DNA of 64,000 nucleotides from Comamonas thiooxydans (GTDB lineage Bacteria; Pseudomonadota; Gammaproteobacteria; Burkholderiales; Burkholderiaceae_C): NCBI RefSeq assembly GCF_002157685.2, contig NZ_AP026738.1, positions 1,736,001 through 1,800,000 on the forward strand, given 5' to 3'. Below are positions 37,739 through 49,400 of the stretch, piece by piece (positions within the stretch are counted from its first letter, which is position 1; each line of letters starts with the position of its first letter). A program made the position numbers and the translations under genes. The notes under the pieces were generated by a model that worked only from the letters and a program-made list of their open reading frames with translations, was not told the DNA's origin and searched no databases.

Positions 37739-38058
37739 TTGCGGCAGCGCGTGCGCGATACATGCAGCTCCCGGATGCCCAGTACCTCAAGGAATGGGGG
37801 CTGCCGGTGAGCCAGTACGCCGACATGTTCAGTGTCCAGGTCTGGCCCGAAAACTGGACTGCCTGGTGCCTGTTCGATGCCCTGCAGACGCAGTGGCGCG
37901 TCGGCGCCGGCGGCGTGGTGGGGCTGGACTACGGCGTGCTGGCCGATGAACTTCGCGCCCGCGAAATCCCCCATGAAGACCACGACCGGCTGCGCGCCGA
38001 GGTGCGGGTCATGGAGGCTGCCGCACTTCAAGAAATCTATGCTGAGGCTGAAAAATGA
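37343..38058 (+). CDS. tail assembly chaperone GT fusion (by -1 frameshift)
   Basis: Predicted 238-aa product: 131 residues of G followed by 107 residues of T read in the -1 frame (LIAAARARYMQLPDAQYLKE, WPENWTAWCLFDALQTQWRV...). The T frame has no usable start of its own. It ends overlapping the tape-measure start. The fusion should bind the tape measure through G and the tail tube through T. Confidence 0.85.
37729..37735 (+). promoter_or_regulatory. programmed -1 frameshift site GGGAAAC
   Basis: Zero-frame reading is TTG-GGA-AAC-TGA; slipping back one base on G-GGA-AAC joins the G-like frame to the open frame that runs to 38,058. The heptamer differs from that of lambda G-T (GGGAAAG) only in the last base. 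Confidence 0.88.
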
Positions 38059-40949
38059 GCGATACCGACCGCCGTAAAGTCCAGATTGAGGCCTCGCTGG
38101 ACGCCACAGGCGTGCGCGAGGGTGCCGTTGACGCTGTGGCGGCAGCCAAGGGCATGGCCGCAGGCGTGGAGGCTGCAGGCCAAAAGGCTGCACAGGGTCT
38201 CAAGCCCCTGGAGACACAGCCGCAGCAGGCTGCAGTCGCCATGTCTCGGGCCGAGAAAAACATGGTCGGCAGCATCCAGCGCGCCACGGTGGCCATGCAG
38301 TCGGGCGGCAAGGCCGGCTCGGAGTATTACGAGATTCTGGCCAAGCAGCGCGGTATCTCGGGTGATGTGCTCAAGCCCTATATCGACCAGTTGCGCCAGG
38401 CCGAGGCGGCGCAAAAGCGCCTGAGCCAGTCCGGCCAATATGTCATGAGTGACCGCGCTCACTCTGCTGCGATGCGTGGTGTTCCTGCGCAGCTCCAAGA
38501 CATCATCGTGTCGCTGCAGGGCGGGCAGAACGCCATGACGGTATTTCTGCAGCAGGGCTCTCAGCTGATGTCCATGTTTGGTGGGGCGGGTGAGGCAGCC
38601 AAGGCACTGGGCGGCTATGTGCTGGGGATGGTGAACCCGTTAACGCTTGCGGCCGCAGCAGCTGGCGTACTGGCGTACGGCCTGTACTCAGGCGCCAAAG
38701 AAGCCCATGCATTCCTGGTCGTTCTGCAAAAGACTGGCAACCAGGCCGGCACCAGCGTCCAGCAGCTGGTGGACATGTCCGCTGCCATGGATGACGTGGC
38801 AGGCATTACCCAGGCCAAAGCGGCAGAGGCCCTGGTTACGTTTGCAGCGAATGCTGGCGTTGGTGCTGAACGCCTGCAGCGCTACACCACGACAGCGATT
38901 GAGTGGGAGCGTGCCACCAGGCAATCCGTGGAGGAGGTGTCCAAGGACTTCAAGAAGTTGGGCGAAGACCCCGTCAAGGCGGTGCTTGAGCTGAACAAGC
39001 AAATGGACTTCCTGACGTCGGCAACCTTTGAGCAGATCAAGTCGTTGCAGGAAGTGGGGCGTGAGACGGATGCAGCCCGCGTGGCCCAGGACGCCTACGA
39101 TTCGGCCATTGCCGGCGCTACCAGCACGATCACCGCCAACTTGGGGTCGGTCGAAAAGGCCTGGATTGCCATTAGGAATGTGGGTGCCGAGGTGATCGAC
39201 ATGATCAAGTCTCTCGGGCGCCAGGAGGGCATGCATGCTGTGGTGGAGCGGCTGCAGAAGGAGGTCAATGACTACCAGGAGCGTGGCCCGACCAACTCTG
39301 TGACCGAGAGCACGGGCAGCTATGCCAAGGGCCTCAAGACTCGTCAGAAAAGGCTCGACAAGGCGCGCGAGATGTTGGGTCTCTCCGAGTCGGCCAACAC
39401 TTATGTGCAAGGTTCTCGTGAACGTGAGCAGGCACTTATTAATCTGAGCGCAGAAGCCAGCAAGCACTATGACAAGCAGACTCAGAAGCGCTTGGAGTTG
39501 GCTGCTGCTGAGAAGAAATATGGAGAGGCCGCCAAGACCAGCGCAGAGGCCCAGAAGCAATATGACACTGTCATTGCCGGCATCAATAAGAAGTTTGAGG
39601 AGAAAGAGAAGAAGGGTGGCAGCACGGTGCCTGCTTCCCGCCGCCTTGACCTTTCAGAGATCCAGCAGCAAATGCGTGATGAGCTGGCGACCATTGACCA
39701 GCAGCAGCGCGCTGTGGAGTTACGCCGGCAGGCCGGATTGATTAGCGAGCAGGATTTCTACAGCCGCAAGCGCGAGCTGATTGTTCAAGCCAACGGGACA
39801 GAACAAAAGGCCCTGCAGGCTCAGATTGATCGGTTGGAGCAGGAGAAAGTAAAGGGGAAGGAGGCCTTAGAGGTCCGCAAGCAATTGGTTGATGTGAGGG
39901 GACGCCTCAGCGTCAAGGTGATGGAGGGCGAGAACAAGTTGGCCGCAGTCGATCAGGATGCTGCCATGGCGATGGAGCGCCAGAAGGCCGCGCTTGAATC
40001 GCTGACAAAGACCCATCAGCGCTACATCGAGCAACTCGATAAGCAGCAAGAGCGCACCATCGCTGCAGCCTGGATGGGGGATAAGGAGCGCGGGCGCGCA
40101 CAGGGTAAATGGCAGATCGAGGACCGGTATCTGGCAGAACAGCGCCGACTCGAAGACCGGCAAATGTTTACCCCTGGTCTAAGTGTTGAGCAGCGACAAC
40201 AGATTGAGCGCCGGCTACAGGAACTCCAGGTCGAGAAGGATCGGGAGATCCAGGTGTATGACCAAACCTATCAGCAGTTAGACCTGCTGCAGGAGCGGTG
40301 GCAACTGGGTGCAAGTGTCGCCTGGCAAAACTTCGCGGACAGCGCTGCGAACACAGCGCGCCAAACCGCAGATGTATGGACTACTGCGCTGAACGGTGTT
40401 GCCGAAAACTTGGCGAACCTGGTGGTGAATGGGAAGGCGTCACTTGGCGACCTGCTCCGGACGCTGGCAATGATGGAGGCACGCACCGCCTTCAGCAAGG
40501 GCATCGTGTCGTTGGGTGGGGCGGTGCGCAGCGTGCTAGGCTTCGATGACGGTGGCTATACCGGCGATGGTGGAAAGCTGGAGCCGGCGGGCATCGTCCA
40601 CAAGGGCGAGTTCGTGATCAATGCCGAGAACACCAAGCGCCTCGGCCTAAGCATGCTCAACCGCCTCAATGGAAAACCCCAGGGCTATTCAGACGGAGGC
40701 CTGGTGGGAGGGCAAGCCTTTGGTGCTGGCGCAGGTCTGGTGGGTTCCTCTGCGGGGACTGTGATCATCGACGTGGATGTCAATGTCCAGTCTTCTGGAC
40801 AGGCCCAGGTGTCGGCCACAGCTGCAGGTAATTCGGAATCCTCCATGGCGCAGCTGGGCAAGATCGTCGGCTATGCCGTGCGCGAGCGCATTGCTCAGGA
40901 AATGCGACCAGGGGGCCTGCTTTGGTCGCAGCGAAATGGGAGGGCCTAA
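38055..40949 (+). CDS. tail tape measure protein
   Basis: 964 aa. N-terminal coiled coil; LQDIIVSLQGGQNAMTVFLQ then GSQLMSMFGGAGEAAKALGG and a hydrophobic segment near 195-215 (AAAAAGVLAYGLY); long charged coiled coils at 400-760; a C-terminal FDDGGYTGDGGKLEPAGIVH motif common in tape measures. By the usual rule of about 0.15 nm per residue, the tail would be roughly 140-150 nm long. Confidence 0.95.
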   Translation: MSDTDRRKVQIEASLDATGVREGAVDAVAAAKGMAAGVEAAGQKAAQGLKPLETQPQQAAVAMSRAEKNMVGSIQRATVAMQSGGKAGSEYYEILAKQRGISGDVLKPYIDQLRQAEAAQKRLSQSGQYVMSDRAHSAAMRGVPAQLQDIIVSLQGGQNAMTVFLQQGSQLMSMFGGAGEAAKALGGYVLGMVNPLTLAAAAAGVLAYGLYSGAKEAHAFLVVLQKTGNQAGTSVQQLVDMSAAMDDVAGITQAKAAEALVTFAANAGVGAERLQRYTTTAIEWERATRQSVEEVSKDFKKLGEDPVKAVLELNKQMDFLTSATFEQIKSLQEVGRETDAARVAQDAYDSAIAGATSTITANLGSVEKAWIAIRNVGAEVIDMIKSLGRQEGMHAVVERLQKEVNDYQERGPTNSVTESTGSYAKGLKTRQKRLDKAREMLGLSESANTYVQGSREREQALINLSAEASKHYDKQTQKRLELAAAEKKYGEAAKTSAEAQKQYDTVIAGINKKFEEKEKKGGSTVPASRRLDLSEIQQQMRDELATIDQQQRAVELRRQAGLISEQDFYSRKRELIVQANGTEQKALQAQIDRLEQEKVKGKEALEVRKQLVDVRGRLSVKVMEGENKLAAVDQDAAMAMERQKAALESLTKTHQRYIEQLDKQQERTIAAAWMGDKERGRAQGKWQIEDRYLAEQRRLEDRQMFTPGLSVEQRQQIERRLQELQVEKDREIQVYDQTYQQLDLLQERWQLGASVAWQNFADSAANTARQTADVWTTALNGVAENLANLVVNGKASLGDLLRTLAMMEARTAFSKGIVSLGGAVRSVLGFDDGGYTGDGGKLEPAGIVHKGEFVINAENTKRLGLSMLNRLNGKPQGYSDGGLVGGQAFGAGAGLVGSSAGTVIIDVDVNVQSSGQAQVSATAAGNSESSMAQLGKIVGYAVRERIAQEMRPGGLLWSQRNGRA

Positions 40950-41297
40950 ATGCCTGAGATCTTTGGATGGCGGCCGTTGTCTGAGCCGAAAGGGACGGTA
41001 TCGCATCGGACTTTGCGAGCGCAATTTGGTGATGGATACGCTCAGGTAGCGGGGGATGGCATCAACCCCCGTAAACAGTCGTGGCCGTTGGAGTTTCGCG
41101 GTCGTGCTGGGCAGATCAAGCCGATCAGAGATTTTCTCGATCGACATGCGGGTGCGCGGTCTTTTACCTGGACACCTCCCCTTGGAGATCCTGGTCACTA
41201 CCTGGCTGGCGACTATCAGATAACCCCTCATGGGGGTAGAGGGCCACTCAAGAGCTACACGCTGTCGGTGACTTTTACCGAGTTCAACCGGCCATAG
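40950..41297 (+). CDS. minor tail protein, M-like
   Basis: 115 aa: FGWRPLSEPKGTVSHRTLRA, QFGDGYAQVAGDGIN, FTWTPPLGDPGHYLAGDYQI. Matches the lambda gpM family of the tail tip. Starts at TAAATG over the tape-measure stop. Confidence 0.92.
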   Translation: MPEIFGWRPLSEPKGTVSHRTLRAQFGDGYAQVAGDGINPRKQSWPLEFRGRAGQIKPIRDFLDRHAGARSFTWTPPLGDPGHYLAGDYQITPHGGRGPLKSYTLSVTFTEFNRP

Positions 41298-41357
41298 CGG
41301 CAATTGTTATCCGCCACCAGCCCGCCTTGTGCGGGCTTTGTCGTTTCTGGACTTCAC

Positions 41358-42086
41358 ATGATTACAGCTGACATTCAAGGCCTTACCCCAGGCGACCGGG
41401 TCTACCTGTTCGAGCTGGACGCCACACAGATTGGCGGCGAGCATCTGCGCTTCCATGGCTACCCCCAGGCCGGTCCCATCTGGTGGCAGGGCAACGAGTA
41501 CGGCCCCTGGGCCATCGAGGCCGAAGGCTTTGCGCGTACTGGGGTTGGTACCCAACCGGCACCGACCTTGCGCGTTGGCAACATTGGCCAGGACGAGCAG
41601 GGCAACCCGCTGCCGGGCGTCATCTCGGCGCTGTGCCTGGCGCTGGGCGACCTGGTGGGCGCGCGCGTCATCCGGCGCAGCACCCTGAGTAAGTACCTGG
41701 ACGCAGCCAACTTTCCAGGCGGCAACCCGACAGCCGACCCGCTCGAGGAGCTGCCTCCGGAGATCTGGCTGATTGAAGCCAAAACGGCAGAGGACAAGGA
41801 AACCGTCGAATTCGAGTTGCGCTCGGCTCTCGACTTTGACGGCGAGCAACTGCCAGCACGCCAGATCCAGGCCAGCATCTGCGGCTGGCTTTCCATTGGT
41901 GGCTACCGAGGCCCGTACTGCGCTTACACCGGCTCGGCCATGTTTGACCGTGACGGCAATCCTGTCGCAGATCCCACGCAGGACAAATGCGGTGGCCGTG
42001 TGAGCGACTGCAAAAAGCGCTTTGGCGAGTGGCAGCCCATCAACTTCGGCGGCTTCCCTGGCGCCGATGCTCTGCGGGGGTATTGA
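41358..42086 (+). CDS. minor tail protein, L-like, with Fe-S cluster Cys
   Basis: 242 aa. C-terminal domain has four Cys spaced as in lambda gpL (SICGW...YCAYTG...DKCGGRVSDCKKRF), which bind an iron-sulphur cluster at the tail tip. N-terminal part LTPGDRVYLFELDATQIGGE is typical of the family. Confidence 0.93.
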   Translation: MITADIQGLTPGDRVYLFELDATQIGGEHLRFHGYPQAGPIWWQGNEYGPWAIEAEGFARTGVGTQPAPTLRVGNIGQDEQGNPLPGVISALCLALGDLVGARVIRRSTLSKYLDAANFPGGNPTADPLEELPPEIWLIEAKTAEDKETVEFELRSALDFDGEQLPARQIQASICGWLSIGGYRGPYCAYTGSAMFDRDGNPVADPTQDKCGGRVSDCKKRFGEWQPINFGGFPGADALRGY

Positions 42087-42088
42087 CC

Positions 42089-42853
42089 ATGCTGCACAAG
42101 AAAACCATGTCGGCCATTCAGGCCCATGCCCTGGCCGAGTACCCGCGCGAATGCTGCGGTCTGATCGTGGCAGTGGGCCGGCGCGAGGAATACCGGCCAT
42201 GCACGAACCTCGAAGCCAGTACAGGGCAGTTCCGCATGAGCGCCGAGGCCTGGGCCGAAGCCGAGGATGCCGGTCAGGTGCTGGCGGTGGTGCATAGCCA
42301 CCCCGACGCCCCGGCAACGCCCAGCGAGGCCGACAGGGCCGCATGCGAGGCCTCGGGCGTGCCCTGGGTGATCGTGAGCGTGCGCGAGGGCGCTGTGGAC
42401 GATGTGCATCAGCTCGCTCCCTGCGGCTGGCGTGCGCCGCTGCTGGGCCGCCAGTTTTTCCATGGCGTGCTGGACTGCTACACGCTGATCCGTGATTGGT
42501 ACGGCCGGGAGGCTGGCATTGAGTTGCCTGACTTCGAGCGCGCTGATGACTGGTGGAACAACGGCCAGGACTTGTACATGCAGCAATTCGGCCTGGCCGG
42601 CTTCGAGCTCATCCCCGAGGGTGACGCCATCCAGGCCGGTGATGTGGTGCTGATGGCGGTGCGCTCACCGGTGGCCAACCATGCCGGCATCTATCTGGAC
42701 CAGCGCCCCCTAGTCGAGGCGCCCGACCTGCACCCGGTACCGAACGCCATGCTGCATCACCTCTATGGGCGCTTGTCTGAGCGTGTGGTGTACGGCGGTT
42801 ACTGGCAAGAGACCACGCGCGCAGTGATTCGACACAAGGACTTCAAGGCATGA
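42089..42853 (+). CDS. tail tip peptidase, K-like (JAMM plus NlpC/P60)
   Basis: 254 aa. Residues 1-120: JAB/MPN metalloprotease with ECCG (Glu) and HSHPDAPATPSEAD (His-x-His...Asp). Residues 125-254: NlpC/P60 domain with catalytic Cys in GVLDCYTLIRDW and His in NHAGIYLD. Likely degrades peptidoglycan cross-links during entry. Confidence 0.95.
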   Translation: MLHKKTMSAIQAHALAEYPRECCGLIVAVGRREEYRPCTNLEASTGQFRMSAEAWAEAEDAGQVLAVVHSHPDAPATPSEADRAACEASGVPWVIVSVREGAVDDVHQLAPCGWRAPLLGRQFFHGVLDCYTLIRDWYGREAGIELPDFERADDWWNNGQDLYMQQFGLAGFELIPEGDAIQAGDVVLMAVRSPVANHAGIYLDQRPLVEAPDLHPVPNAMLHHLYGRLSERVVYGGYWQETTRAVIRHKDFKA

Positions 42854-43494
42854 CCTACACCGACGACCAACCGCTGCGCACAGTGCGGCTCTATGGCCGC
42901 CTGGGCGCTCAGTACGGGCGCATGCACCGCTTGGCTGTTGCCAGCTGCGCCGAGGCCGTGCAGGCCCTGGCCGTGCTACTGCCCGGCTTTGAGCGCGAAA
43001 TGATGACCAGCCAGAGCCGTGGCGTGGGCTATGCCTGCTTTCTGGGAAAGCGCAATCTGTCCGAAGACCGGCTGTGCGATCCCGCCGGCGGCGATGACAT
43101 TCGCATCGCTCCTGTGGTGCAGGGTGCAAAGCGCGGTGGTCTGTTTCAGGTGGTGCTAGGCGCAGCCCTGTTTTTCGCGGCGCCGTACATCGCGCCCGTG
43201 GTGGGCAATATGGCCGGCGCTTTGGGCTTTGATGCCATCAATGCTCTGGTTGCCACCAGCAGCGCGCTGTCGGGTATGGGCGCTGCAATGATGCTGGGCG
43301 GCGTGGCCCAACTGCTGAGCCCGCAACAACGTGGCCTGAGCGCCAAGGACGGCCCGGAAAACGGCGCCTCCTACAACTTCAATGGGCCGGTGAACACCAC
43401 CGCCCAGGGCAACCCCGTGCCGCTGCTGTACGGCGAATTGATTATTGGCTCGGCGACTGTCAGCGCGGGCATTTACTCCCAAGACCAACAATGA
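42850..43494 (+). CDS. tail assembly protein, I-like
   Basis: 214 aa: TVRLYGRLGAQYGRMHRLAV, AEAVQALAVLLPGF, then a hydrophobic middle (VVLGAALFFAAPYIAPVVGN) and GNPVPLLYGELIIGS. Corresponds to lambda gpI. Overlaps both neighbours by 4 bases. Confidence 0.92.
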   Translation: MTYTDDQPLRTVRLYGRLGAQYGRMHRLAVASCAEAVQALAVLLPGFEREMMTSQSRGVGYACFLGKRNLSEDRLCDPAGGDDIRIAPVVQGAKRGGLFQVVLGAALFFAAPYIAPVVGNMAGALGFDAINALVATSSALSGMGAAMMLGGVAQLLSPQQRGLSAKDGPENGASYNFNGPVNTTAQGNPVPLLYGELIIGSATVSAGIYSQDQQ

Positions 43495-46400
43495 ACGCTT
43501 TTGAAGTAGTGCAGCCTCGCCCTGTGCGCGGCGGCTGGTCCCTGCGCGGCTACAAGGGCAAGGGCGGTGGCGGTGGTGCGCGTCAGCCTGTGGAGGCAGC
43601 TGACAGCCTGCACAGCACCAGCTACGCCCGTGTGCTTGATCTGCTGAGCGAAGGTGAGATTGCCGGTCTGGTCAATGGCCTGCAGTCCGTCTACCTGAAC
43701 AACACCCCACTGCAGAACGCAGGCGGTAGTTTCAACTTCGCGGGCGTGACGGCGGATTTCCGCTCTGGCACGCAAACGCAAGACCCAATCCCCGGCTTCC
43801 CCTCTGCGGAGTCGCCGGCGGCCGTGGGCGTGGAGCTCAAGGCGGCAACGGCTTGGGTGCGCTCCATCCTCAATCGCAACTTGTCGGCCGTGCGTATCAC
43901 GCTGGGGGTGGATGGCCTGTCCAAAGCCAACACCGAAAACGGCGACATCAGCGGCCACACCGTTGAATACGCCATTGACCTGCAGACCGATGGCGGCGCC
44001 TGGGTGCAGGTGCTGGCTGCAGCCTTCACCGGCAAGACCACGCAGCAATATCGCCGCACGCATCGAATCGACCTGCCGGCAGCGCTGAGCAGCTGGACGC
44101 TGCGCGTGCGCCGCATCACGCCCAATGCGAATAGCAACACCGTTGCTGACACTACGGTGATCGAGAGCATCACAGAGGTGATTGACGCCAAGCTGCGCTA
44201 TCCCATGTCGGCCCTGGTGGGCCTGCAGGTAGATGCGAGCCAGTTTCGCGGCAGCGTGCCCACGCGCGCCTATCACTGCCGTGGCCGGATCATCCGCGTG
44301 CCGAGCAACTATGACCCGGTGATGCGCTCCTATGCGGGGATCTGGGACGGCACATTCAAGAGCGCCTACAGCAACAACCCGGCATGGGTGTTCTACGACC
44401 TGGCCACCAATGACCGCTATGGCCTGGGTAAGCGCATTCCGGCGGGCTGGATCAACAAATGGTCCCTGTACCAGATCGGGGTCTATTGCGACGGCATGGT
44501 CTCCAACGGCCGTGGCGGGGTGGAGCCACGTTTTACCTGCAACGCCTATCTGCAGAGCCGAGGTGATGCCACGCGCGTGCTGCAGGACCTGTGCAGCATT
44601 TTCCGGGGCATGGTCTATTGGGCGGCTGGCGCTGCTGTGCCTGTGGCGGACATGCCGCGAGATCCCGCAGTCACCTACAGCCAGGCCGATGTGATTGACG
44701 GTCGTTTCTCATACAGCGGCAGCCGCCTGAAGGACCGCCACACGGTGGCCCTGGTGTCGTACAACGACATGACGGACTTTGGCCGCCAGAAAGTTTTCCC
44801 ATACCAGGATGACGCTGCGGTGGCACGCTACGGCATTCGTAAGGTGGAAATCTCCGCCTTCGGCTGCACCAGCGAAGCCCAGGCGCAGCGCGTGGGCCAG
44901 TGGGCTGTGCTGACCGCCCAGCGCGAGACGCGCTCTGTATCTTTCTCTCTGGGCCTCAAGGGCACGCTGTGCTCGCCCGGGCAGGTGATCGAGATTGCGG
45001 ACAGCGCGTTTGCGGGCCGCCGCATGGGTGGCTTGCTCAAGAGTGCGACGGCTGCCAAGGTTGTGCTGGACGCCCCTGTCACGGCCCGGGCTGGTGACTC
45101 CATCACTGTGATGCTGCCCTCTGGGGTGGCGCAGTCTCGCCGCATTGCCTACCTGGAGATGATCGACGGCGCCCAGCATGTGAGTGTCAATCCTGCGTTT
45201 GATGCGGCGCCTGTGACAGAGAGCAGCTGGGCCATCAGCACCGCCGATGTGGCGACCCAGCTTTTTACGGTGCTGTCGGTCACAGAGGGCACTGGCCCGG
45301 GCCTGACGTTCGATGTGTCAGCCATTCAGCACGAGCCGGGCAAGTTTGCCGCCATCGACCAGGGCGCGTTGCTGCCCGAGCGTCCGGTGTCCGTGGTGCC
45401 TGCTCAGGTGCTGCCCACCCCTATCGGAGTGACCGTGGGGGCGCACAGCGTCACTGCTGGCGACGGCACGGTCAGCACCACAGTCACGGCGGCATGGCAG
45501 GCCGTGGCTGGCGCTGCTTTCTACGACGTGGAATGGTCCCGATCGCAGTCCGATTGGGTGCGTATGCCGCGCACGGCGCTGACCGTGTTGGACATCCCAA
45601 ACGCCTATACGGGCGACTACCTGGTGCGTGTGCGCGCAATCTCCGCTATCGACACCGTGAGCGCCTGGGGCTATAGCGCCGCCACGACCGTGGCAGCAAA
45701 GGCTCTTCCACCGCGCAACTTCGACACCTTCATGGTGTCTGAGGCGGGCAGCGGAATGCGACAGTACAGCTTCGCTTACACCACCCAAAAACCGCCAGCC
45801 GACCTTGCGGGCGCCGAGATCCGCTACATCCTCGGATCGCCCGTCAACATTGACTGGCAGCAGATGCGCCCGCTGGACGATGGCGGCTACTACACCAATA
45901 GTTTCGAGAGCACCAAGCCCGAAGCCGGTCTGTGGACATTTGCGCTGCGTGCCCGCAGTCGCTCCGGAGTGCTTTCTGAGGGCATGCTCATCTGGCGTGG
46001 CCAGCTGCTGCACAACGTGGCCGATGTGGTGCCGGATCTAACTCCGCCACCAGCTCCCGCGGGCGTGACGGGCGTGCCGCTCATGACCACCGCGCAGGTG
46101 AACTGGACTAGCCCGACCTACACCGTGGGCCATGGTCATGACCACAGCGTGATCTATGCGGCGCTCTGGGCCACGGGCGGCGCAGCCCCGGCTTTCAGTG
46201 CCGCCAAGTCTGTGGGTACCGAGCAGGGGCACCCTGCCTCGATCCCGGTTGAGCTGGGCTCCAAGTACACCATCTGGGTTACGCATGTCAGTGTGGACGG
46301 GGTGGAGTCTGCCCCCTCGGCCGGAGTGACGTTTGTGACCGCCCAGGATGTGGGCAAGCTGTTGGGCGTGCTGGAAGGCAAGATCACCGAAAGCCAGCTT

Positions 46401-49400
46401 TATACGGATCTGGCCAAAGAAATCGACCTAATCAGCGGCACGGGTACCGGCAGCGTCAACGCCCGCGTGCTGGCCGAGGCCCAGGCGCGTGCCCAGGCCG
46501 TGGCTGCTGAGGCCAACACTCGCGCGCAGGCGCTTGCCGCTGAGGCAAGCAGCCGTGCGCAAGCCGTGGCCTCCGAGGCGGCAGCGCGCGGCCAGGACGT
46601 GGCGGCCATGGCTGCCGATCTGGAAGCGGCCACCAATGACCTGCAGGCGCGTATAGATTCCGTGAATGCCCAGGTCTCGGACATCATCGGCGCGAGCGAA
46701 TTCGACCCGGCGCAAGCCTATGAGCTGGGGCAACTGGTCAAGTACCTGAACAAGCTCTACAGGGCCAAGATCAACACCGTGGGCAACCTGCCCACGAATA
46801 CCACCTATTGGGATCTGGTGGGCGACTATGCCAGCCTGGGCGAAGCCGTGGCCGCGCATGCGGCGCAACTGGCCGACCACGCCAACCGCATCACCCAGAC
46901 CGAGCAGGGCCTTACCGCTGAAGCATCGGCCCGCACCACTTTGGCTGCCCAGTTGCGTGGCAATTACACCGGCAGTGATGTGGCCCAGGTCACATCCGGC
47001 CTGGTCTGGAACGAGCGCCAGGCGCGTGTCTCTGGCGATAGTGCCAATGCCTCGGCCATCGACGCCGTGAAGGTGCGCATGCCCGCCGGTACCGGCAAGG
47101 TTGCCAGCGAGGCAAGCGTGATCGATGAGGCCACCGCTCGCGTGGCTGCTGATGCGGCCGCAGCCTCGCGCACCACAGTCATTGAGGCCCGCTTGCCTGC
47201 CGGCAATGGCCAGCTGGCGACTGCGGCAGCCGTGACGGCGCTGGACACACGGGTGACCTCGGCCGAGGGATCGCTGACCAGTCAGAGCGGCCAGATCACC
47301 AATCTGCAAAACAGCCTGGCTGAGGCGGGTGGCCAGAACTTGCTCTACAACCCGAGCTTCGACTTGGAGGGTAGTGTCGCGGGCATCGCAGCCGGGTTTG
47401 CCAATGTCCGGTCGTCAGGGGTTACCGCCAATCCTAGCCTTGTCCCATCGTGGATCGATCCTGCTGGGCGTGCCCAGCGACTGGATTGCACGGGTCTGAC
47501 GACCACGCTGTTTTCGGACATCTTTACAGACAACAATTTCCGGCCGGCTGCAGTCGAAGGGCAGCGGGTTGCGCTCTCAGCTTATGTGCGCGCAAGCGCT
47601 GGCCTTACTGTGCGAGTGCATATCCAGGCCCGAGCCAGTCAGACCGCCACTGCTTTTCTGGCCACCTATAACGGCCCGGTAGTGACGCCAGGGGAGAGTG
47701 GTGCGCGCCTTACTTTGCTGTCCTCGGCACTGCCGGCTGGTACTACGGCACTGGTCATTCTTTTGCGGGTACTGGGCTCGGCCACGGCAAGTGCGGGATG
47801 GGTGGAATGGGACCGTGCCCAGGTGGAGTTGGGCGGTACGGTTACAGGGTGGAGTGACAACAGCCAGGCCCGCGATGCGGCAACCAGTTCGGCTTTGTCG
47901 GGGCTGACTTCGCGCGTCACTGCCGCCGAAGGCAATATCACCTCTACCTCTGGCCAGGTCACCAGCCTGAGCAACACGCTGACCACCACCACGGGCACTG
48001 CCAATGCAGCCCAAGCGGCGGCACAGGCTGCCAGTGATCTGGCCGGTGGCAAGGGTAAAGTGATTTACAGCGCCACGGCTCCGGCTGTAGCAGACCGGCA
48101 GCCGCAAAACCTGTGGATCGACATCACAGGCGGTGCCAACACGCCAAAGCGCTGGACGGGCAGTGCCTGGACAGCTGTGACGGACAAGGTGGCTACGGAC
48201 GCTGCAGCTGCAGCAGCGGCAGCCCAAGCGACTGCGAATACCAAGGCGGATGCATCAGCCTTGACGGCGCTGGATTCCAAGGTGACGAGCCAGGGGAATA
48301 CGCTTGCAGCACAAGGATCTTCGATAACTTCCTTGAAGGCTGGCTTGGCGGACGGCTCCTCTGTCAACAAGCTGGCGAATACGGCGTTTTCTCCCGAAGG
48401 CAAGCAGCCGACCACGGATGCCAATGGGGCCGTTGCGATCATTGCTCGCAATCAGCTACCTGCCGATGTGGTTGCCGGCTGCCCTGCTTCTTCCTGCGCG
48501 ATCCTGAATCTCAACGCTGGAACGGGCTCCGTGCTGCGCTTCCCATTCACTGACAGCATCCATGCCACCAATGCCAACCGCGTTGTCGGGTGGGCGCCTT
48601 CTGGTGGTGCCGTGGATGTTGGGTGCTGGGTGTTCTCACCTGCAAGCAATATTTCAGCCGTTCGCCTGGCGTGCTGGTACTTCAAGGAAGATAGCTCAGC
48701 CGCTGGCAGCGCAGCAATCGCCGGAACGACCTACAACAAAACTGCGGGGGGATGGCAGTATCTGAGCGGTCGCGCAAACGTGCCGGCCGACGCGGCAAGT
48801 ATGACCTTCACAGTCCAAGTGCTTACGGGTGCTGCTGGAGACAAGATCTATGCAACAGAACCCTATGTTGCGTTCCCGAACGCGGCCAGCATGCGTGCTG
48901 ACGGGACGGCCGAGGCTCTGACATCGCTCACCGCGCGGGTGACGGCGGCTGAGGGCGTGAACACGTCGCAGTCCACCAGCATCACGAACCTGCAGAACTC
49001 GGTGACTGGCCTCCAAACGGGCAAGGCCGATGCTTCGGCACTGTCGGCGCTGGATTCAAAGGTGACCACGCAGGGCAATACCCTGAACAGTCAGGGCTCT
49101 GCCATCACGGCGCTGCAAAACTCGATAACCAATGGCCCGGTGCTGCCGAGCGACTTCAGTGCAGGCCTGGGCAACTGGACTGCTTCGCGTCAAGGCGATC
49201 CAACCACGGTGAATACCTTGCCTGGCACGATCGTGACCGACGACGCCAACTTCGGCGTGTGCGCTCAGTTCAACAACTGGACCTCGCTTGGAGCAGGCGT
49301 GCAGTCGAAGGGCCTCGTGCAAGCCGTTCCCGGTCGCGTCTATCGTGTGCGGGCTCGCTTCAAGGTTGTGGCAGCGCCGTCGTTCCCGTTTGGCATGAAC

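Noticed and set aside
39857..40163. Leftward frames inside the tape-measure gene
   Set aside because: Shadow frames of a coiled-coil-coding region; no start signals.
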